A DNA stretch of 64,000 bases from Brucella sp. BE17 (GCF_039545455.1 NZ_CP154467.1:1854501-1918500); one strand, 5' to 3'; positions 27,857-39,119 are shown, counted from the stretch's first letter. Made by a program: numbers and translations. The notes: generated by a model not told the origin, from the letters alone.

Positions 27857-28126
27857 ATGGTTGACCCGCTTGATCCCCGAAATGACGCAAGGCCCAACCC
27901 CATCAATACCGATCCGAGACTTGTCGACCCGACAGGAATGCCGCCTCAGCCTACACGAGGCGGGAGCAGCTATCTTCTTGCAGCCGTACTGCTCGTCGCT
28001 GTTCTTCTGATCGGTTATTTCTTCTATAAGGGCGATGGTGGAACCGACACGTCAGCGCCACCGCCTGCAGCGACCCAGAGTGAGCCTGCAACGCCTGCTC
28101 CAGCCAGCCCGCCTGCAAATCAGTAG
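27857..28126 (+). CDS. small proline-rich single-pass membrane protein
   Basis: An 89-residue protein. The N-terminal 35 residues are polar and Pro-rich (PLDPRNDARPNP), followed by one membrane helix at about 36-57 (YLLAAVLLVAVLLIGYFFY), then a Pro/Ala/Thr-rich tail that is probably periplasmic. The ATG at 27857 has a GGAGGAG ribosome-binding site seven bases upstream, a strong indication that it is translated. I do not recognise a family. Similar small membrane proteins are common in the Rhizobiales. Confidence 0.75.
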   Translation: MVDPLDPRNDARPNPINTDPRLVDPTGMPPQPTRGGSSYLLAAVLLVAVLLIGYFFYKGDGGTDTSAPPPAATQSEPATPAPASPPANQ

Positions 28127-28145
28127 TGAAGACGATGCATAAAGA

Positions 28146-28167
28146 AAGGCCCGCTTGCGCGGGCCTT
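28146..28167. terminator. bidirectional terminator
   Basis: AAGGCCCGC (28146-28154) and GCGGGCCTT (28159-28167) pair around TTGC, with A-rich sequence left and TTATTATTT right. It serves the small membrane protein gene and lpdA, which converge. Confidence 0.88.
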
Positions 28168-28172
28168 ATTAT

Positions 28173-29579
28173 TTACATGTGGATCGGTTTTGCGAAAGTC
28201 GCGAGTGCCGATTCGCGCACCGCTTCCGACATGGTCGGATGCGCATGGCAGGTGCGCGCTAGATCTTCCGACGAGCCGCCAAATTCCATCAGAACAGCCA
28301 GTTCATGGATCATTTCACCAGCATTATAGCCCAGAATATGCGCGCCCAGAACGCGATCCGTCGCCTTATCAGCGAGGATTTTCACAAAGCCGTCGGTGTG
28401 CTGCATGGCGCGCGCACGGCCATTGGCGGTGAAGGGGAATTTGCCGATCTTGTAATCGATACCGGCAGCTTTCAACTCTTCCTCGGTCTTGCCCACTGAA
28501 GCCACTTCCGGCTGCGTGTAAACGACGCTTGGAATGACATCGAAATTCACATGTCCGGCCTGACCGGCGATGATTTCGGCAACAGCAATGCCTTCATCTT
28601 CCGCCTTATGCGCGAGCATTGGTCCCTGCACCACATCGCCGATGGCGAAAATGCCTTCAACATTGGTGCGCCAATGACCGTCGATTGCCACACGACCACG
28701 TTCATCGAGATTGACGCCTGCCTCGGCAAGACCCAGACCATCCGTATAGGGGCGGCGACCGGTGGAAATGAGAACCACATCGGCGTCGAGCGTTTCGGCT
28801 TCGCCCCCCTTGACCGACTCGAAGGTCACCTTGGCACCCTTGCCCGATTTTTCGACGCCCGTTACCTTGGCACTAAGCTTGAAGCTTATGCCCTGCTTTT
28901 CCAACATACGCTGGAACTGCTTGGAAACCTCGCCATCCATCGCTCCAAGCACCTTGTCGAGATATTCCACGACCGTTACTTTTGAGCCAAGACGTGCCCA
29001 GACCGAACCCAGTTCCAGACCGATCACACCACCGCCAACGACAACGAGGTTGCCGGGTACCTTGTCAAAGGAAAGCGCACCGGTCGAAGAAACGATGACC
29101 TTCTCGTCAATATCGACTTTCACACCCGGAATACCTGCAACATCCGAGCCTGTGGCGATGATGATGTTTTTCGCTTCGATTTCCTCGACCTTGCCGTCTT
29201 CAGCGGTCACCGAAACCTTGCCCTTGGCGACGATCTTGCCTGTACCGATAAAGGTCTTGATCTTGTTCTTCTTGAACAAAAATTCAACGCCGGACACATT
29301 GGCATTCACGGTCGTGTCCTTATGGGCAAGCATCTTTTCCAGATTGAGTTTTGGCTGGCCCACTTCAACGCCCAAAGCATCGAAGGAATGACCGGCTTCG
29401 GCAAAGACTTCGGACGCATGCAGGAGCGCTTTTGAGGGAATGCAGCCGACATTCAGGCAGGTGCCACCGAAAGTCTTGCGCTTTTCGACCACAGCTACAG
29501 AAAGTCCGAGCTGTGCGGCCTTGATCGCAGCCACATATCCGCCGGGACCCGTACCGATGACAACCACATCATAAGACAT
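28173..29579 (-). CDS. lpdA: dihydrolipoyl dehydrogenase (E3)
   Basis: A 468-residue flavoprotein that reoxidises lipoyl groups, here most likely of 2-oxoglutarate dehydrogenase. It has FAD motif VVIGTGPGGYVAAIKAAQLG, redox disulfide GGTCLNVGCIPSKALL, NAD motif VVVGGGVIGLELGSVWARLG, and the C-terminal His-Glu pair in CHAHPTMSEAV. The ATG at 29579 has an AAGGG ribosome-binding site. The frame continues upstream without conserved residues. It is at the end of the sucAB region but separated from it by three genes. Confidence 0.95.
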   Translation of the reverse strand: MSYDVVVIGTGPGGYVAAIKAAQLGLSVAVVEKRKTFGGTCLNVGCIPSKALLHASEVFAEAGHSFDALGVEVGQPKLNLEKMLAHKDTTVNANVSGVEFLFKKNKIKTFIGTGKIVAKGKVSVTAEDGKVEEIEAKNIIIATGSDVAGIPGVKVDIDEKVIVSSTGALSFDKVPGNLVVVGGGVIGLELGSVWARLGSKVTVVEYLDKVLGAMDGEVSKQFQRMLEKQGISFKLSAKVTGVEKSGKGAKVTFESVKGGEAETLDADVVLISTGRRPYTDGLGLAEAGVNLDERGRVAIDGHWRTNVEGIFAIGDVVQGPMLAHKAEDEGIAVAEIIAGQAGHVNFDVIPSVVYTQPEVASVGKTEEELKAAGIDYKIGKFPFTANGRARAMQHTDGFVKILADKATDRVLGAHILGYNAGEMIHELAVLMEFGGSSEDLARTCHAHPTMSEAVRESALATFAKPIHM

Positions 29580-29638
29580 TGAATTACCCTTTTCAGACTT
29601 TGTCTTAACGTTTTTCATACAACCAAGCGCAATGCCGG

Positions 29639-30181
29639 TCAGTTTTCGTCTGGTGTGCAACCCTGAAAGCGGAAGACTTCCCAATCAAGGGGCTTTTCCG
29701 GCTTGGCCGCACCAAAATCATATCCGTCCAGTGCCGTGACCAGATCGGGCAAAAGCACGGCCTGCGCGGCTGGTTCTTCGGCCTTTGGCAGAACTTCGGC
29801 TTCCGCACTTTCCTTCAGCGCATAGATAACGCCCTGCCAGAGGCTGCAATCGTCCAGATCTTCGGAATCCGACCCATCATTTTGGCAGTTGAATGTCAGC
29901 AGCGCATAAGGACGTGCGATGCCCTCTTCAGGCCAAATCACCATGCCTTTTAACTTGAAATCCGGTTTACTGTCGGTCGTGATTGTAAACTCGTTGGTCG
30001 GCGCCGGACTCATCTTGAGATCGTTGGGCTGCTCGGGCTGAAAACTCAGCGTGTAGTCACCGTTGTGATCCTTATAAATGGCGCGGTTCTGCGTGCATGC
30101 TGCCTGCGCCGCCGAGGAGAAAATCGACACAGTGATGACGGATACCGCCGCCATTCTGAAAATCTTTTGCATCGCATGCAT
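29639..30181 (-). CDS. secreted hypothetical protein
   Basis: A 180-residue protein with a clear signal peptide (residues 1-27, ending SSAAQA before ACTQNR). The mature part has several strands, such as YTLSFQPEQPNDL and FKLKGMVIWPEEG, and four Cys that could form two disulfides (ACTQ, FNCQND, DDCSLW, QGCTPDE). It ends near residue 180 with the motif FQGCTPDE. I do not recognise a family. It lies between lpdA and a LysE gene, on the same strand as the suc cluster. Confidence 0.7.
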   Translation of the reverse strand: MHAMQKIFRMAAVSVITVSIFSSAAQAACTQNRAIYKDHNGDYTLSFQPEQPNDLKMSPAPTNEFTITTDSKPDFKLKGMVIWPEEGIARPYALLTFNCQNDGSDSEDLDDCSLWQGVIYALKESAEAEVLPKAEEPAAQAVLLPDLVTALDGYDFGAAKPEKPLDWEVFRFQGCTPDEN

Positions 30182-30257
30182 TCGTTGTTCTCCCTCAGCC
30201 CTGCGGCAGATAATTCAGCGGGAATTTTGATTCCCAAAACTATGACTTCAATGCTTC

Positions 30258-30899
30258 TTACATAGATTTTTCAGTAGCAAGTTTAAGTCCAAGCGCAATG
30301 AAAACCACGCCGCTTGTTCTGTCGATCCATTTCGACGCGCGCGAAAATGCATTGCGCATCTTTGGCGTGGTCATGAACAGACTCACACTCACGAACCAAC
30401 CGATCAGTGTTGCAGCCATCACAACACCATAACCGAGCTTGATTTCCGTTGGCGTATGCGCGTGCACAACGGTCGAAAAAATCGACAGGAAGAAGAAAAC
30501 AGCCTTGGGATTGAGCGCATTTGCGGCAAAGCCAAGCCCGAAAGCCTTGGCAAAACTCTGCCTTTTAGAAGCGTTATCCGCTGTTGTATCGACGTCTATC
30601 TTCGTTGAACCCGCCCGCAAGGCCTTGAAGCCAATATAGAGGAGATAGGCGACACCGCACCATTTGACGATGTTGAACAGATAGATCGACTGCGAAATGA
30701 TAAGGCCAAGACCCAGCACCGTATAGGTGACGTGCATCATCAGTGCAGCACCAATGCCAAAACTCGTAATGATCGCCTCCCGCCGCCCATGCACCAGCGA
30801 CTGGCGGATGACCATAGCGAGGTCAGCACCCGGCGACACAATGGCAAAGGCGAAGATCGCCATCAGGGACGCCAGTTCAAACAGATATGGATGCATCAT
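30258..30899 (-). CDS. LysE/RhtB family amino-acid exporter
   Basis: A 213-residue membrane protein with about six helices. The family motif at the first loop is SPGADLAMVIRQSLVHGRREAI, the Rht/LysE 'PGP'-type signature in the form SPGADL. Later helices include YLLYIGFKALRAG and FGLGFAANALNPKAVFFF, the second signature with Asn-Pro-Lys. Transporters of this family export basic or neutral amino acids or homoserine lactones. The substrate is not predictable. It starts 23 bp after the MAPEG gene. Confidence 0.9.
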   Translation of the reverse strand: MMHPYLFELASLMAIFAFAIVSPGADLAMVIRQSLVHGRREAIITSFGIGAALMMHVTYTVLGLGLIISQSIYLFNIVKWCGVAYLLYIGFKALRAGSTKIDVDTTADNASKRQSFAKAFGLGFAANALNPKAVFFFLSIFSTVVHAHTPTEIKLGYGVVMAATLIGWFVSVSLFMTTPKMRNAFSRASKWIDRTSGVVFIALGLKLATEKSM

Positions 30900-30922
30900 A
30901 TCTCCTCACCTCCCCATTGCCG

Positions 30923-31339
30923 TCAAAAGAAGACGAGAGCTGCAAACATCAGGGCAATTCCCAACAGAGACCCGAGCCAGACAACAGAGCGAATATAGGG
31001 AATACCGGCCAGATAAAGCGGAATATAGACGATACGGCATGCAAACCACAGCCACGCGCCATAAAGCCCAAAACCTTGCGCATCGCCTTTGAGCACAAGT
31101 GCCAAAGCCAGCGCCACGAAAGCCGGATAGGTTTCGCGGAAATTGTTGGATGCACGTTCCGCACGACCGGCCAGAGGCCCGGTGGGTTTTCGCCCTTCAT
31201 CGCGCGGACCGGCATTCCATTTTGAGCCGAGTTCGCGTGTCGCCATAAAACCCTGCAGCAAGATGTGAACCATCAGCAGGACCACACTCCAGCCAATCAA
31301 GGGTAGAAAAGGCGAAACGGACAACAAACCCGGCTCCAT
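30923..31339 (-). CDS. MAPEG family membrane protein
   Basis: A 138-residue protein with four membrane helices and the MAPEG (membrane-associated eicosanoid and glutathione metabolism) layout. It has an N-terminal helix ending in GFMATRELG, the polar loop RAERASNNFRETYPAFVA with the family Arg, Asn and Glu, and helices containing GAWLWFACRIVYIPLYLAGIP (AWLWFACRIVY block). Bacterial members often conjugate or reduce with glutathione, but many are uncharacterised. It starts 12 bp after sucB. Confidence 0.88.
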   Translation of the reverse strand: MEPGLLSVSPFLPLIGWSVVLLMVHILLQGFMATRELGSKWNAGPRDEGRKPTGPLAGRAERASNNFRETYPAFVALALALVLKGDAQGFGLYGAWLWFACRIVYIPLYLAGIPYIRSVVWLGSLLGIALMFAALVFF

Positions 31340-31351
31340 AGGCTTTGATCC

Positions 31352-32578
31352 TTAGAGGTCGAGAACCAGACGTTCCGGATCTTCCAGGCTTTCCTTGACG
31401 CGCACGAGGAAGGTTACGGCCTCCTTGCCGTCCACGATGCGGTGATCGTAGGAGAGCGCCAGATACATCATCGGACGGATGACGATCTGACCGCCGACGA
31501 CAACCGGACGCTCCTGAATCTTGTGCATGCCCAGAATGCCCGACTGCGGCGCATTGAGGATCGGCGAGGACATCAGCGAGCCGTAAACGCCACCATTGGT
31601 AATGGTAAACGTGCCACCCTGCATGTCAGCGACCGAAAGCGAACCGTCCCGCGCTGCCTTGGCAAGACGGCCCAGTTCCTTTTCAATGCCTGCAATCGAC
31701 AGCTGGTCGGCATCACGGATGACCGGAACCACAAGGCCCTTATCAGTGCCGACAGCCATGCCGACATGGGCAAAGTTCTTGTAGATGATGTCGGTGCCGT
31801 CGATCTCGGCGTTAACAGCCGGCAGTTCCTTTAGCGCATGCGTAACCGCCTTGGTGAAGAAGCCCATGAAGCCGAGCTTCACGCCATGCTTTTTCTCGAA
31901 CACGTCCTTGTAGCGCTTGCGCAGATCCATAACGGCGGACATGTCGACTTCGTTGTAAGTCGTGAGCATGGCTGCCGTATTCTGCGCGTCCTTAAGTCGA
32001 CGGGCAATCGTCTGGCGCAGGCGGGTCATTTTTACGCGCTCTTCGCGCGATGCGTCATCGCCTGAAGATGCCGGGCGGGCAGCAGCGGCGGCTGGAGCAG
32101 GAGCCGTTGAAACACCCTTGGCGATTGCGTCGAGAACGTCGCCCTTCAGTACCTGTCCACGCTTGCCAGAACCCTCGACCTGACCGGCGGAAAGATTGTT
32201 TTCAGCAAGCAACTTGGATGCGGCGGGTGCGGGCTGCATGGCCGGACCTGTCGATGCAGGAGCGGCAGCTGCGGCCGCAGATGCCGGAGCAGCGGCGGGC
32301 TTGGCTTCTTCCTTTTTCGCAGCGGGGGCGGCTGCGGCGCCATCGCTGGAAATCTGGCCGAGCAACGCGTTCAATTCAACCGTGTCGCCTTCCTGTGCCA
32401 CGATTTCAACCAGCACACCGGCAGACGGCGCCGGTACTTCGACCGTAACCTTGTCGGTTTCCAGTTCCACCAGCGGTTCATCGGCGGCAATAGCTTCGCC
32501 AACCTTCTTGAACCACTTGCCGATGGTTGCCTCGGTTACGGACTCCCCAAGCGTGGGAACGCGAATTTCGGTAGCCAT
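31352..32578 (-). CDS. sucB: dihydrolipoyllysine succinyltransferase (2-oxoglutarate dehydrogenase E2)
   Basis: A 408-residue E2. The N-terminal lipoyl domain (about 1-77) carries the lipoyl Lys in [13 protein letters not shown]. An Ala/Pro-rich linker precedes a peripheral subunit-binding domain ([20 protein letters not shown], as ASKLLAEN and [10 protein letters not shown]), and the catalytic domain ends with [13 protein letters not shown], whose His is the active site. The core transfers the succinyl group to CoA. It follows sucA in the same transcription direction. Confidence 0.95.
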   Translation of the reverse strand: MATEIRVPTLGESVTEATIGKWFKKVGEAIAADEPLVELETDKVTVEVPAPSAGVLVEIVAQEGDTVELNALLGQISSDGAAAAPAAKKEEAKPAAAPASAAAAAAPASTGPAMQPAPAASKLLAENNLSAGQVEGSGKRGQVLKGDVLDAIAKGVSTAPAPAAAAARPASSGDDASREERVKMTRLRQTIARRLKDAQNTAAMLTTYNEVDMSAVMDLRKRYKDVFEKKHGVKLGFMGFFTKAVTHALKELPAVNAEIDGTDIIYKNFAHVGMAVGTDKGLVVPVIRDADQLSIAGIEKELGRLAKAARDGSLSVADMQGGTFTITNGGVYGSLMSSPILNAPQSGILGMHKIQERPVVVGGQIVIRPMMYLALSYDHRIVDGKEAVTFLVRVKESLEDPERLVLDL

Positions 32579-32630
32579 GGTTTTTTCTTCCGTTGATCTT
32601 CAAACTTCAGGATTTGTATGCATTTGAGAA

Positions 32631-32652
32631 CGGAGCCACGAGAGTGGCTCCG
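32631..32652 (-). terminator. strong hairpin between sucA and sucB
   Basis: CGGAGCCAC (32631-32639) and GTGGCTCCG (32644-32652) form a 9-bp stem around GAGA in the 86-bp gap. On the minus strand it is followed only by TTCTC, so it is more likely a partial terminator or mRNA-processing or stability hairpin than a full stop. Confidence 0.5.
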
Positions 32653-32664
32653 CAACAATCAATC

Positions 32665-35655
32665 TTATTTTCCAAGCGCATCTTCAACGAATGCGGCGAG
32701 CTGTTCAAGATGCTTGGACATCAGGCCCGTTGCAGGCGATGCAGCAGCCGGACGGCCAGCATAGCGCACACGCTTGTGCTTGGCATCGATATGCGCCAGC
32801 ACCCATTCCAGATACGGGTCGATGAAAGACCACGCGCCCATGTTCTTCGGCTCTTCCTGACACCAGACGATTTCTGCCTGACGGAAACGCGTCAGCTCAT
32901 TGATGAGTGCCTTGGCCGGGAACGGATAAAGCTGCTCGACGCGCAACAGATAGACATCATCGATACCGCGCTTTTCACGCTCCTCGTAAAGATCGTAATA
33001 GACCTTGCCCGAGCACAATACCACGCGGCGGATTTTTGCGTCCTTCTGGAGCTTGATCTCGCCCTTGTTGTATTGTGCGTCGTCCCACAGCAGACGGTGG
33101 AAGGATGAATCGCCCGAAAGCTCGCTCAAGGAAGACACGGCACGCTTGTGACGCAACAGCGATTTCGGCGTCATCATGATCAGCGGCTTGCGGAAGTCAC
33201 GCTTCATCTGACGGCGCAGAATATGGAAGTAGTTGGCCGGTGTCGTGCAGTTTGCGACCTGCATGTTGTCTTCTGCGCACATCTGCAACCAGCGTTCCAG
33301 ACGCGCCGAGGAATGTTCCGGTCCCTGACCTTCATAGCCATGCGGCAGAAGGCAGACCAGACCCGACATGCGCAGCCACTTGCGTTCGCCCGACGAGATG
33401 AACTGGTCAAAGACGACCTGCGCACCATTGGCGAAATCGCCGAACTGCGCTTCCCAGAGCGTCAGCGCACGCGGTTCCGACAACGAATAGCCATATTCAT
33501 AGCCAAGCACGGCTTCTTCCGAGAGCATCGAATTGATGACCTCGTAGATCGCCTGACCCTTCTGGATATTGTTGAGCGGAATATAGCGGCTCTGGTTTTC
33601 CTGATCGTAGAGTACCGTATGGCGCTGCGAGAAGGTGCCGCGCTCGACATCCTGACCCGAAAGGCGGATCGGGTTGCCTTCAGCGACCAGCGAACCGAAT
33701 GCCAGCGATTCAGCCGTTGCCCAATCGATACCCTCACCGGTTTCCATCATCTTGGAACGGTTGTCGAGGAAACGCTGGATCGTGCGGTGGACGTGGAAAT
33801 CCTTTGGCACTTCAACAAGCTTCTTGCCGATTTCTTTCAGCGTCTTCATCGCAACGGCAGTCTTGCCGCGGCGCTGTTCATCGGCATTGTCGGCGGCGCG
33901 CAGACCTGCCCAAGCACCGTCCAGCCAGTCGGCCTTGTTCGGCTTGTAGCTCTGTCCGGCCTCAAACTCTGTTTCAAGCCTTTCGCGCCATTCCGCCTTC
34001 ATGCGGTCGATGTCTTCCTGGCCGACAAGCCCCTCACTGATCAGCTTGTCACCATAAAGCTGAACGGTGGTCTTGTGGGCGCGGATCGCTTTATACATCA
34101 ACGGCTGCGTGAAGGACGGCTCGTCGCCTTCATTATGACCGAAGCGACGATAGCAGAACATATCGATGACGACGGGCTTGTGGAAAGTCATGCGGAATTC
34201 GGTTGCAACCTTGGCGGCAAAGACCACAGCTTCCGGGTCGTCGCCATTGACGTGGAACACCGGTGCCTCCACCATCTTGGCCACATCCGACGGATAGGGC
34301 GAAGAGCGCGAGAAGGCCGGATTGGTCGTAAAGCCGATCTGGTTGTTCACGATGAAATGCAATGTTCCGGCAACGCGGTGACCACGAAGACCCGAAAGGC
34401 CAAAACATTCAGCCACGACACCCTGACCGGCAAAGGCCGCATCGCCATGCAGAAGCAACGGCAGAACCTTGGCGCGTTCACTCAATGGCACGATTTCACC
34501 GCGCGAGCGACCTGCCAGCAGATCCTGCTTGGCGCGTGCCTTGCCCATGACGACCGGATTGACGATTTCAAGATGCGAGGGGTTTGCCGTCAGCGACAGG
34601 TGAACCGAATTGCCATCGAATTCGCGGTCCGAAGAAGCCCCGAGATGGTATTTCACATCGCCCGAACCTTCCACATCGTCGGGCGCATAGGAGCCACCCT
34701 TGAACTCATGGAAAATAGCGCGATGCGGCTTGCCCATGACCTGGGAAAGTACGTTCAGACGACCGCGATGCGGCATGCCGAAGATAATTTCTTTGACACC
34801 CATCGAGCCGCCGCGCTTGACGATCTGCTCCAGCGCCGGGATTAGCGCTTCGCCACCATCAAGGCCGAAGCGCTTGGTGCCCTTATATTTGACGTCAATG
34901 AACTGCTCAAAGCCTTCGGCCTCGATCAGCTTGGACAAAATGGCCTTCTTGCCCTCGGCGGTGAAGGCATAGCCCTTGTCCGGACCTTCTATGCGTTCCT
35001 GAATCCATGCCTTTTCCACTGGATCGGAAATATGCATGAATTCGACGCCAATATTGCCGCAATAGGTGCGCTTGAGAATTGCAAGCATCTGCGGCACGGT
35101 CGCATATTCAAGACCAAGCACATTGTCGATGAAAATCTTGCGATCGTAATCGGCAGGCGTAAAGCCGTAATTTGACGGCTCCAGCTCGTTATAATCTTCC
35201 GGCCTTTCAGAAAGACCGAGCGGGTCGAGATTGGCATGCAGATGGCCGCGCATGCGATAGGCACGGATCATCATGATGGCGCGCACGCTGTCGCGCGCTG
35301 CCTGTGCGATCTCTTCAGCCGAAAGCGGGGCACCGGCTGAACCCTTGGCAGCCTTACCGTTGAGCTTTTCGGTGACATGCTTTTCAACTTCGGCCCAATT
35401 GCCGTCGAGTGCGGAAATCAGTTCGCCATTGGCGGCAATTGGCCAGTTTTCCCTGGTCCAGCTCGCGCCTTGAGCGTTTTTCTTCACATCCTCGGCATTG
35501 TCGCCGAGTTTGCCAAAGAAATCGCGCCATTCGGGATCGACCGAATTCGGATCGTCCTCATAACGGGCATACAGTTCCTCGATATAGTCGGCATTGCCGC
35601 CATAGAGAAACGAGGTAAGGGCGAAAACGTCGTTGGCCTGTTCTTGCCTTGCCAT
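32665..35655 (-). CDS. sucA: 2-oxoglutarate dehydrogenase E1 component
   Basis: A 996-residue thiamine-diphosphate enzyme that decarboxylates 2-oxoglutarate and succinylates the E2 lipoyl group. The N-terminus has the E2-binding helix with FLYGGNADYIEELY. TDP-site motifs include GMPHRGRLNVL and the GDAAFAGQGVVAECF loop, with NNQIGFTTNP further on. Later blocks are HNEGDEPSFTQPLMY and LPHGYEGQGPEHSSARLER. It is between sucD and sucB on the minus strand. A 221-bp gap separates it from sucD. Confidence 0.96.
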   Translation of the reverse strand: MARQEQANDVFALTSFLYGGNADYIEELYARYEDDPNSVDPEWRDFFGKLGDNAEDVKKNAQGASWTRENWPIAANGELISALDGNWAEVEKHVTEKLNGKAAKGSAGAPLSAEEIAQAARDSVRAIMMIRAYRMRGHLHANLDPLGLSERPEDYNELEPSNYGFTPADYDRKIFIDNVLGLEYATVPQMLAILKRTYCGNIGVEFMHISDPVEKAWIQERIEGPDKGYAFTAEGKKAILSKLIEAEGFEQFIDVKYKGTKRFGLDGGEALIPALEQIVKRGGSMGVKEIIFGMPHRGRLNVLSQVMGKPHRAIFHEFKGGSYAPDDVEGSGDVKYHLGASSDREFDGNSVHLSLTANPSHLEIVNPVVMGKARAKQDLLAGRSRGEIVPLSERAKVLPLLLHGDAAFAGQGVVAECFGLSGLRGHRVAGTLHFIVNNQIGFTTNPAFSRSSPYPSDVAKMVEAPVFHVNGDDPEAVVFAAKVATEFRMTFHKPVVIDMFCYRRFGHNEGDEPSFTQPLMYKAIRAHKTTVQLYGDKLISEGLVGQEDIDRMKAEWRERLETEFEAGQSYKPNKADWLDGAWAGLRAADNADEQRRGKTAVAMKTLKEIGKKLVEVPKDFHVHRTIQRFLDNRSKMMETGEGIDWATAESLAFGSLVAEGNPIRLSGQDVERGTFSQRHTVLYDQENQSRYIPLNNIQKGQAIYEVINSMLSEEAVLGYEYGYSLSEPRALTLWEAQFGDFANGAQVVFDQFISSGERKWLRMSGLVCLLPHGYEGQGPEHSSARLERWLQMCAEDNMQVANCTTPANYFHILRRQMKRDFRKPLIMMTPKSLLRHKRAVSSLSELSGDSSFHRLLWDDAQYNKGEIKLQKDAKIRRVVLCSGKVYYDLYEEREKRGIDDVYLLRVEQLYPFPAKALINELTRFRQAEIVWCQEEPKNMGAWSFIDPYLEWVLAHIDAKHKRVRYAGRPAAASPATGLMSKHLEQLAAFVEDALGK

Positions 35656-35825
35656 GGTCTACCCGGAGCCTTGCTCCGTCTCCTTGTCAGCGACTGATTG
35701 CGCGGGCCGGAAGATTTTTATCAAACCTTCATCCCTCACGCTACCGGGGAGAAGCCGCAACAGCCCCGGAAAATGCCATTTTACTCAAACGCTTCAGGAA
35801 TCGGCTTACCGCTTCCTATGCCAAA

Positions 35826-35854
35826 CCCGGCAGCGGCTTCACGCCGATGCCGGG
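35826..35854 (-). terminator. long imperfect hairpin between sucD and sucA
   Basis: CCCGGCA (35826-35832) and TGCCGGG (35848-35854) enclose CGGC and GCCG, which also pair, with a single mismatch between them. On the minus strand it is followed by TTTGGC. It lies about 22 bp after the sucD stop codon. The rest of the 221-bp gap has no gene. It may attenuate readthrough into sucA. Confidence 0.4.
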
Positions 35855-35876
35855 ATATTCAACCGTGTGACCGGTC

Positions 35877-36779
35877 TCAGCCCTTAAGCACTTCGACCAG
35901 CGTCTTGCCGAGCTGTGCCGGCGACGGCGACACGCGAATGCCAGCCGATTCCATGGCGGCAATCTTGTCTTCTGCGCCGCCCTTGCCGCCGGAAATAACC
36001 GCTCCGGCATGCCCCATGGTGCGACCGGCAGGCGCGGTACGACCCGCGATGAAGCCGACCATCGGCTTGGAGCGACCACGCTTGGCTTCGTCCTTGATGA
36101 ACTGCGCCGCGTCTTCTTCTGCCGAACCGCCGATTTCACCGATCATGACGATCGACTTTGTTTCATCATCGGCGAGGAACATTTCCAAAACGTCGATGAA
36201 CTCAGTGCCCTTGACCGGATCGCCGCCGATACCGACAGCGGTTGTCTGGCCAAGACCCTCGTTTGAGGTCTGGAACACTGCTTCATAGGTAAGCGTACCG
36301 GAGCGCGAAACAACACCCACTGAGCCCTTCTTGAAGATATTGCCCGGCATAATGCCGATCTTGCACTCTTCAGGGGTCAAGATACCGGGGCAATTCGGTC
36401 CGAGCAGACGCGACTTCGAGCGTTCCAGACGCTCCTTGACGCGCACCATGTCGAGAACCGGAATGCCTTCGGTGATACAGACGATGAAACCGACTTCAGC
36501 CTCGATGGCTTCAATGATTGCGTCCGCAGCGCCTGCCGGTGGAACATAGATCACCGAAGCATCAGCACCGGTGCGTTCCTTGGCTTCCGCGACGGTTGCG
36601 AAAATCGGCAGTTTTTCGCCCTTGGCGCCTTCCCAGGTTTCGCCACCCTTTTTGGGATGGATACCGCCGACCATTTGCGTGCCGTAATAGCTAAGCGCCT
36701 GTTCGGTGTGGAAAGTGCCGGTCTTGCCGGTCAGGCCCTGTACGAGAACCTTGGTGTCCTTGTTGACGAGAATGGACAT
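35877..36779 (-). CDS. sucD: succinyl-CoA synthetase subunit alpha
   Basis: A 300-residue CoA-binding subunit that carries the phosphohistidine. It starts with [22 protein letters not shown]. It has the nucleotide-binding [20 protein letters not shown] and the active-site His in [21 protein letters not shown], cited by the [10 protein letters not shown] block. With SucC it makes succinate and ATP/GTP from succinyl-CoA. It starts three bases after the sucC stop codon. Confidence 0.97.
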   Translation of the reverse strand: MSILVNKDTKVLVQGLTGKTGTFHTEQALSYYGTQMVGGIHPKKGGETWEGAKGEKLPIFATVAEAKERTGADASVIYVPPAGAADAIIEAIEAEVGFIVCITEGIPVLDMVRVKERLERSKSRLLGPNCPGILTPEECKIGIMPGNIFKKGSVGVVSRSGTLTYEAVFQTSNEGLGQTTAVGIGGDPVKGTEFIDVLEMFLADDETKSIVMIGEIGGSAEEDAAQFIKDEAKRGRSKPMVGFIAGRTAPAGRTMGHAGAVISGGKGGAEDKIAAMESAGIRVSPSPAQLGKTLVEVLKG

Positions 36780-36782
36780 GCC

Positions 36783-37979
36783 TTAATTCCCCTTCACTGC
36801 AGCGACGATTTTCTGCGCCGCATCGTCGAGATCGTCAGCCGAAATGACATTCAGGCCCGATTCGTTGATGATCTTCTTGCCGAGTTCCACATTAGTGCCT
36901 TCAAGACGGACAACCAGCGGAACCTTGAGGCCGACTTCCTTGACTGCCGCAATCACGCCTTCAGCGATGACGTCGCACTTCATGATGCCGCCAAAAATGT
37001 TGACCAGAATGCCCTGCACAGCCGGATCGGCGGTGATGATTTTGAATGCAGCCGTCACCTTCTCTTTCGAAGCGCCGCCACCAACGTCGAGGAAGTTGGC
37101 AGGTTCTGCACCGTAGAGCTTGATGATATCCATGGTTGCCATGGCAAGGCCCGCGCCATTGACCATGCAGCCGATGTTGCCATCGAGCGCCACATAAGCA
37201 AGATCGTGCTTGGAAGCTTCGATTTCTTTCTCGTCTTCTTCCGACAGATCGCGCAATTCGAGGATGTCGGCATGGCGGAACAGCGCATTGCCGTCGAACG
37301 ACACCTTGGCATCAAGAACGCGCACGCGGCCATTCTTCATGACGATCAGCGGATTGATTTCGAGAAGGCTCATATCCTTCTCGGTGAAGGCCTTGTAGAG
37401 GATTGGGAAAAGCTTTACGCCGTCTTCACGGGCTTCGCCTTCGAGCTTCAATGCATCCGCAAGCTTGGCCGCATCTTCATCGGTCACGCCCTTGGCCGGA
37501 TCGATGGCAACGGTGACGATCTTTTCAGGCGTTTCTTCGGCAACGGCTTCAATATCCATGCCGCCTTCGGTGGAAACCACGAAAGCCGGACGGCCAACCG
37601 TGCGGTCGATCAGGATCGAGAGATACAATTCACGCTCGATATCGGCGCCATCTTCGATGTAAAGACGGTTGACCTGCTTGCCAGCCGGGCCAGTCTGCTT
37701 GGTGACAAGGGTGTTGCCAAGCATTTCCTTGGCATGGGAAACAACGTCTTCGATCGACTTTGCAAGACGCACGCCGCCCTTGGCGTCTTCAGGCAGTTCC
37801 TTGAACTTGCCCTTGCCACGTCCGCCAGCATGGATCTGGCTTTTGACGACATAAAGCGGTCCGGGAAGCGTCTTTGCCCATTCTTCCGCCTGTTCGACGG
37901 AATAAACAGCCACACCATTGGCGATCGGTGCGCCATATGTGTGAAGCAGGCGCTTGGCCTGATATTCGTGGATATTCAT
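36783..37979 (-). CDS. sucC: succinyl-CoA synthetase subunit beta
   Basis: A 398-residue ATP-grasp subunit. The N-terminus is [18 protein letters not shown]. The nucleotide-binding segment includes [18 protein letters not shown] (the [12 protein letters not shown] block), and the CoA/succinate site has [18 protein letters not shown] and [13 protein letters not shown]. The ATG at 37979 is the conserved start. The frame extends upstream without family residues. It is 93 bp from mdh. Confidence 0.97.
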   Translation of the reverse strand: MNIHEYQAKRLLHTYGAPIANGVAVYSVEQAEEWAKTLPGPLYVVKSQIHAGGRGKGKFKELPEDAKGGVRLAKSIEDVVSHAKEMLGNTLVTKQTGPAGKQVNRLYIEDGADIERELYLSILIDRTVGRPAFVVSTEGGMDIEAVAEETPEKIVTVAIDPAKGVTDEDAAKLADALKLEGEAREDGVKLFPILYKAFTEKDMSLLEINPLIVMKNGRVRVLDAKVSFDGNALFRHADILELRDLSEEDEKEIEASKHDLAYVALDGNIGCMVNGAGLAMATMDIIKLYGAEPANFLDVGGGASKEKVTAAFKIITADPAVQGILVNIFGGIMKCDVIAEGVIAAVKEVGLKVPLVVRLEGTNVELGKKIINESGLNVISADDLDDAAQKIVAAVKGN

Positions 37980-38072
37980 CTGGTTGTCCTCTGCGGATTC
38001 CCGACCGCTTTGGCGAGCCGGTACGAATTGACAGCCTGAAAAGGCCGGGTTCACACCCGGCCTTAACTGGAA

Positions 38073-39101
<1,029 letters not shown>

Positions 39102-39119
39102 CTACGCGCTGCAATGCGT

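Noticed and set aside
33148..34845. 565-codon plus-strand open frame
   Set aside because: It is entirely antisense to sucA, with no recognisable domain. Similar shadows oppose sdhA (18584-19843), sucDC (36657-38039) and zapE (39693-40667).
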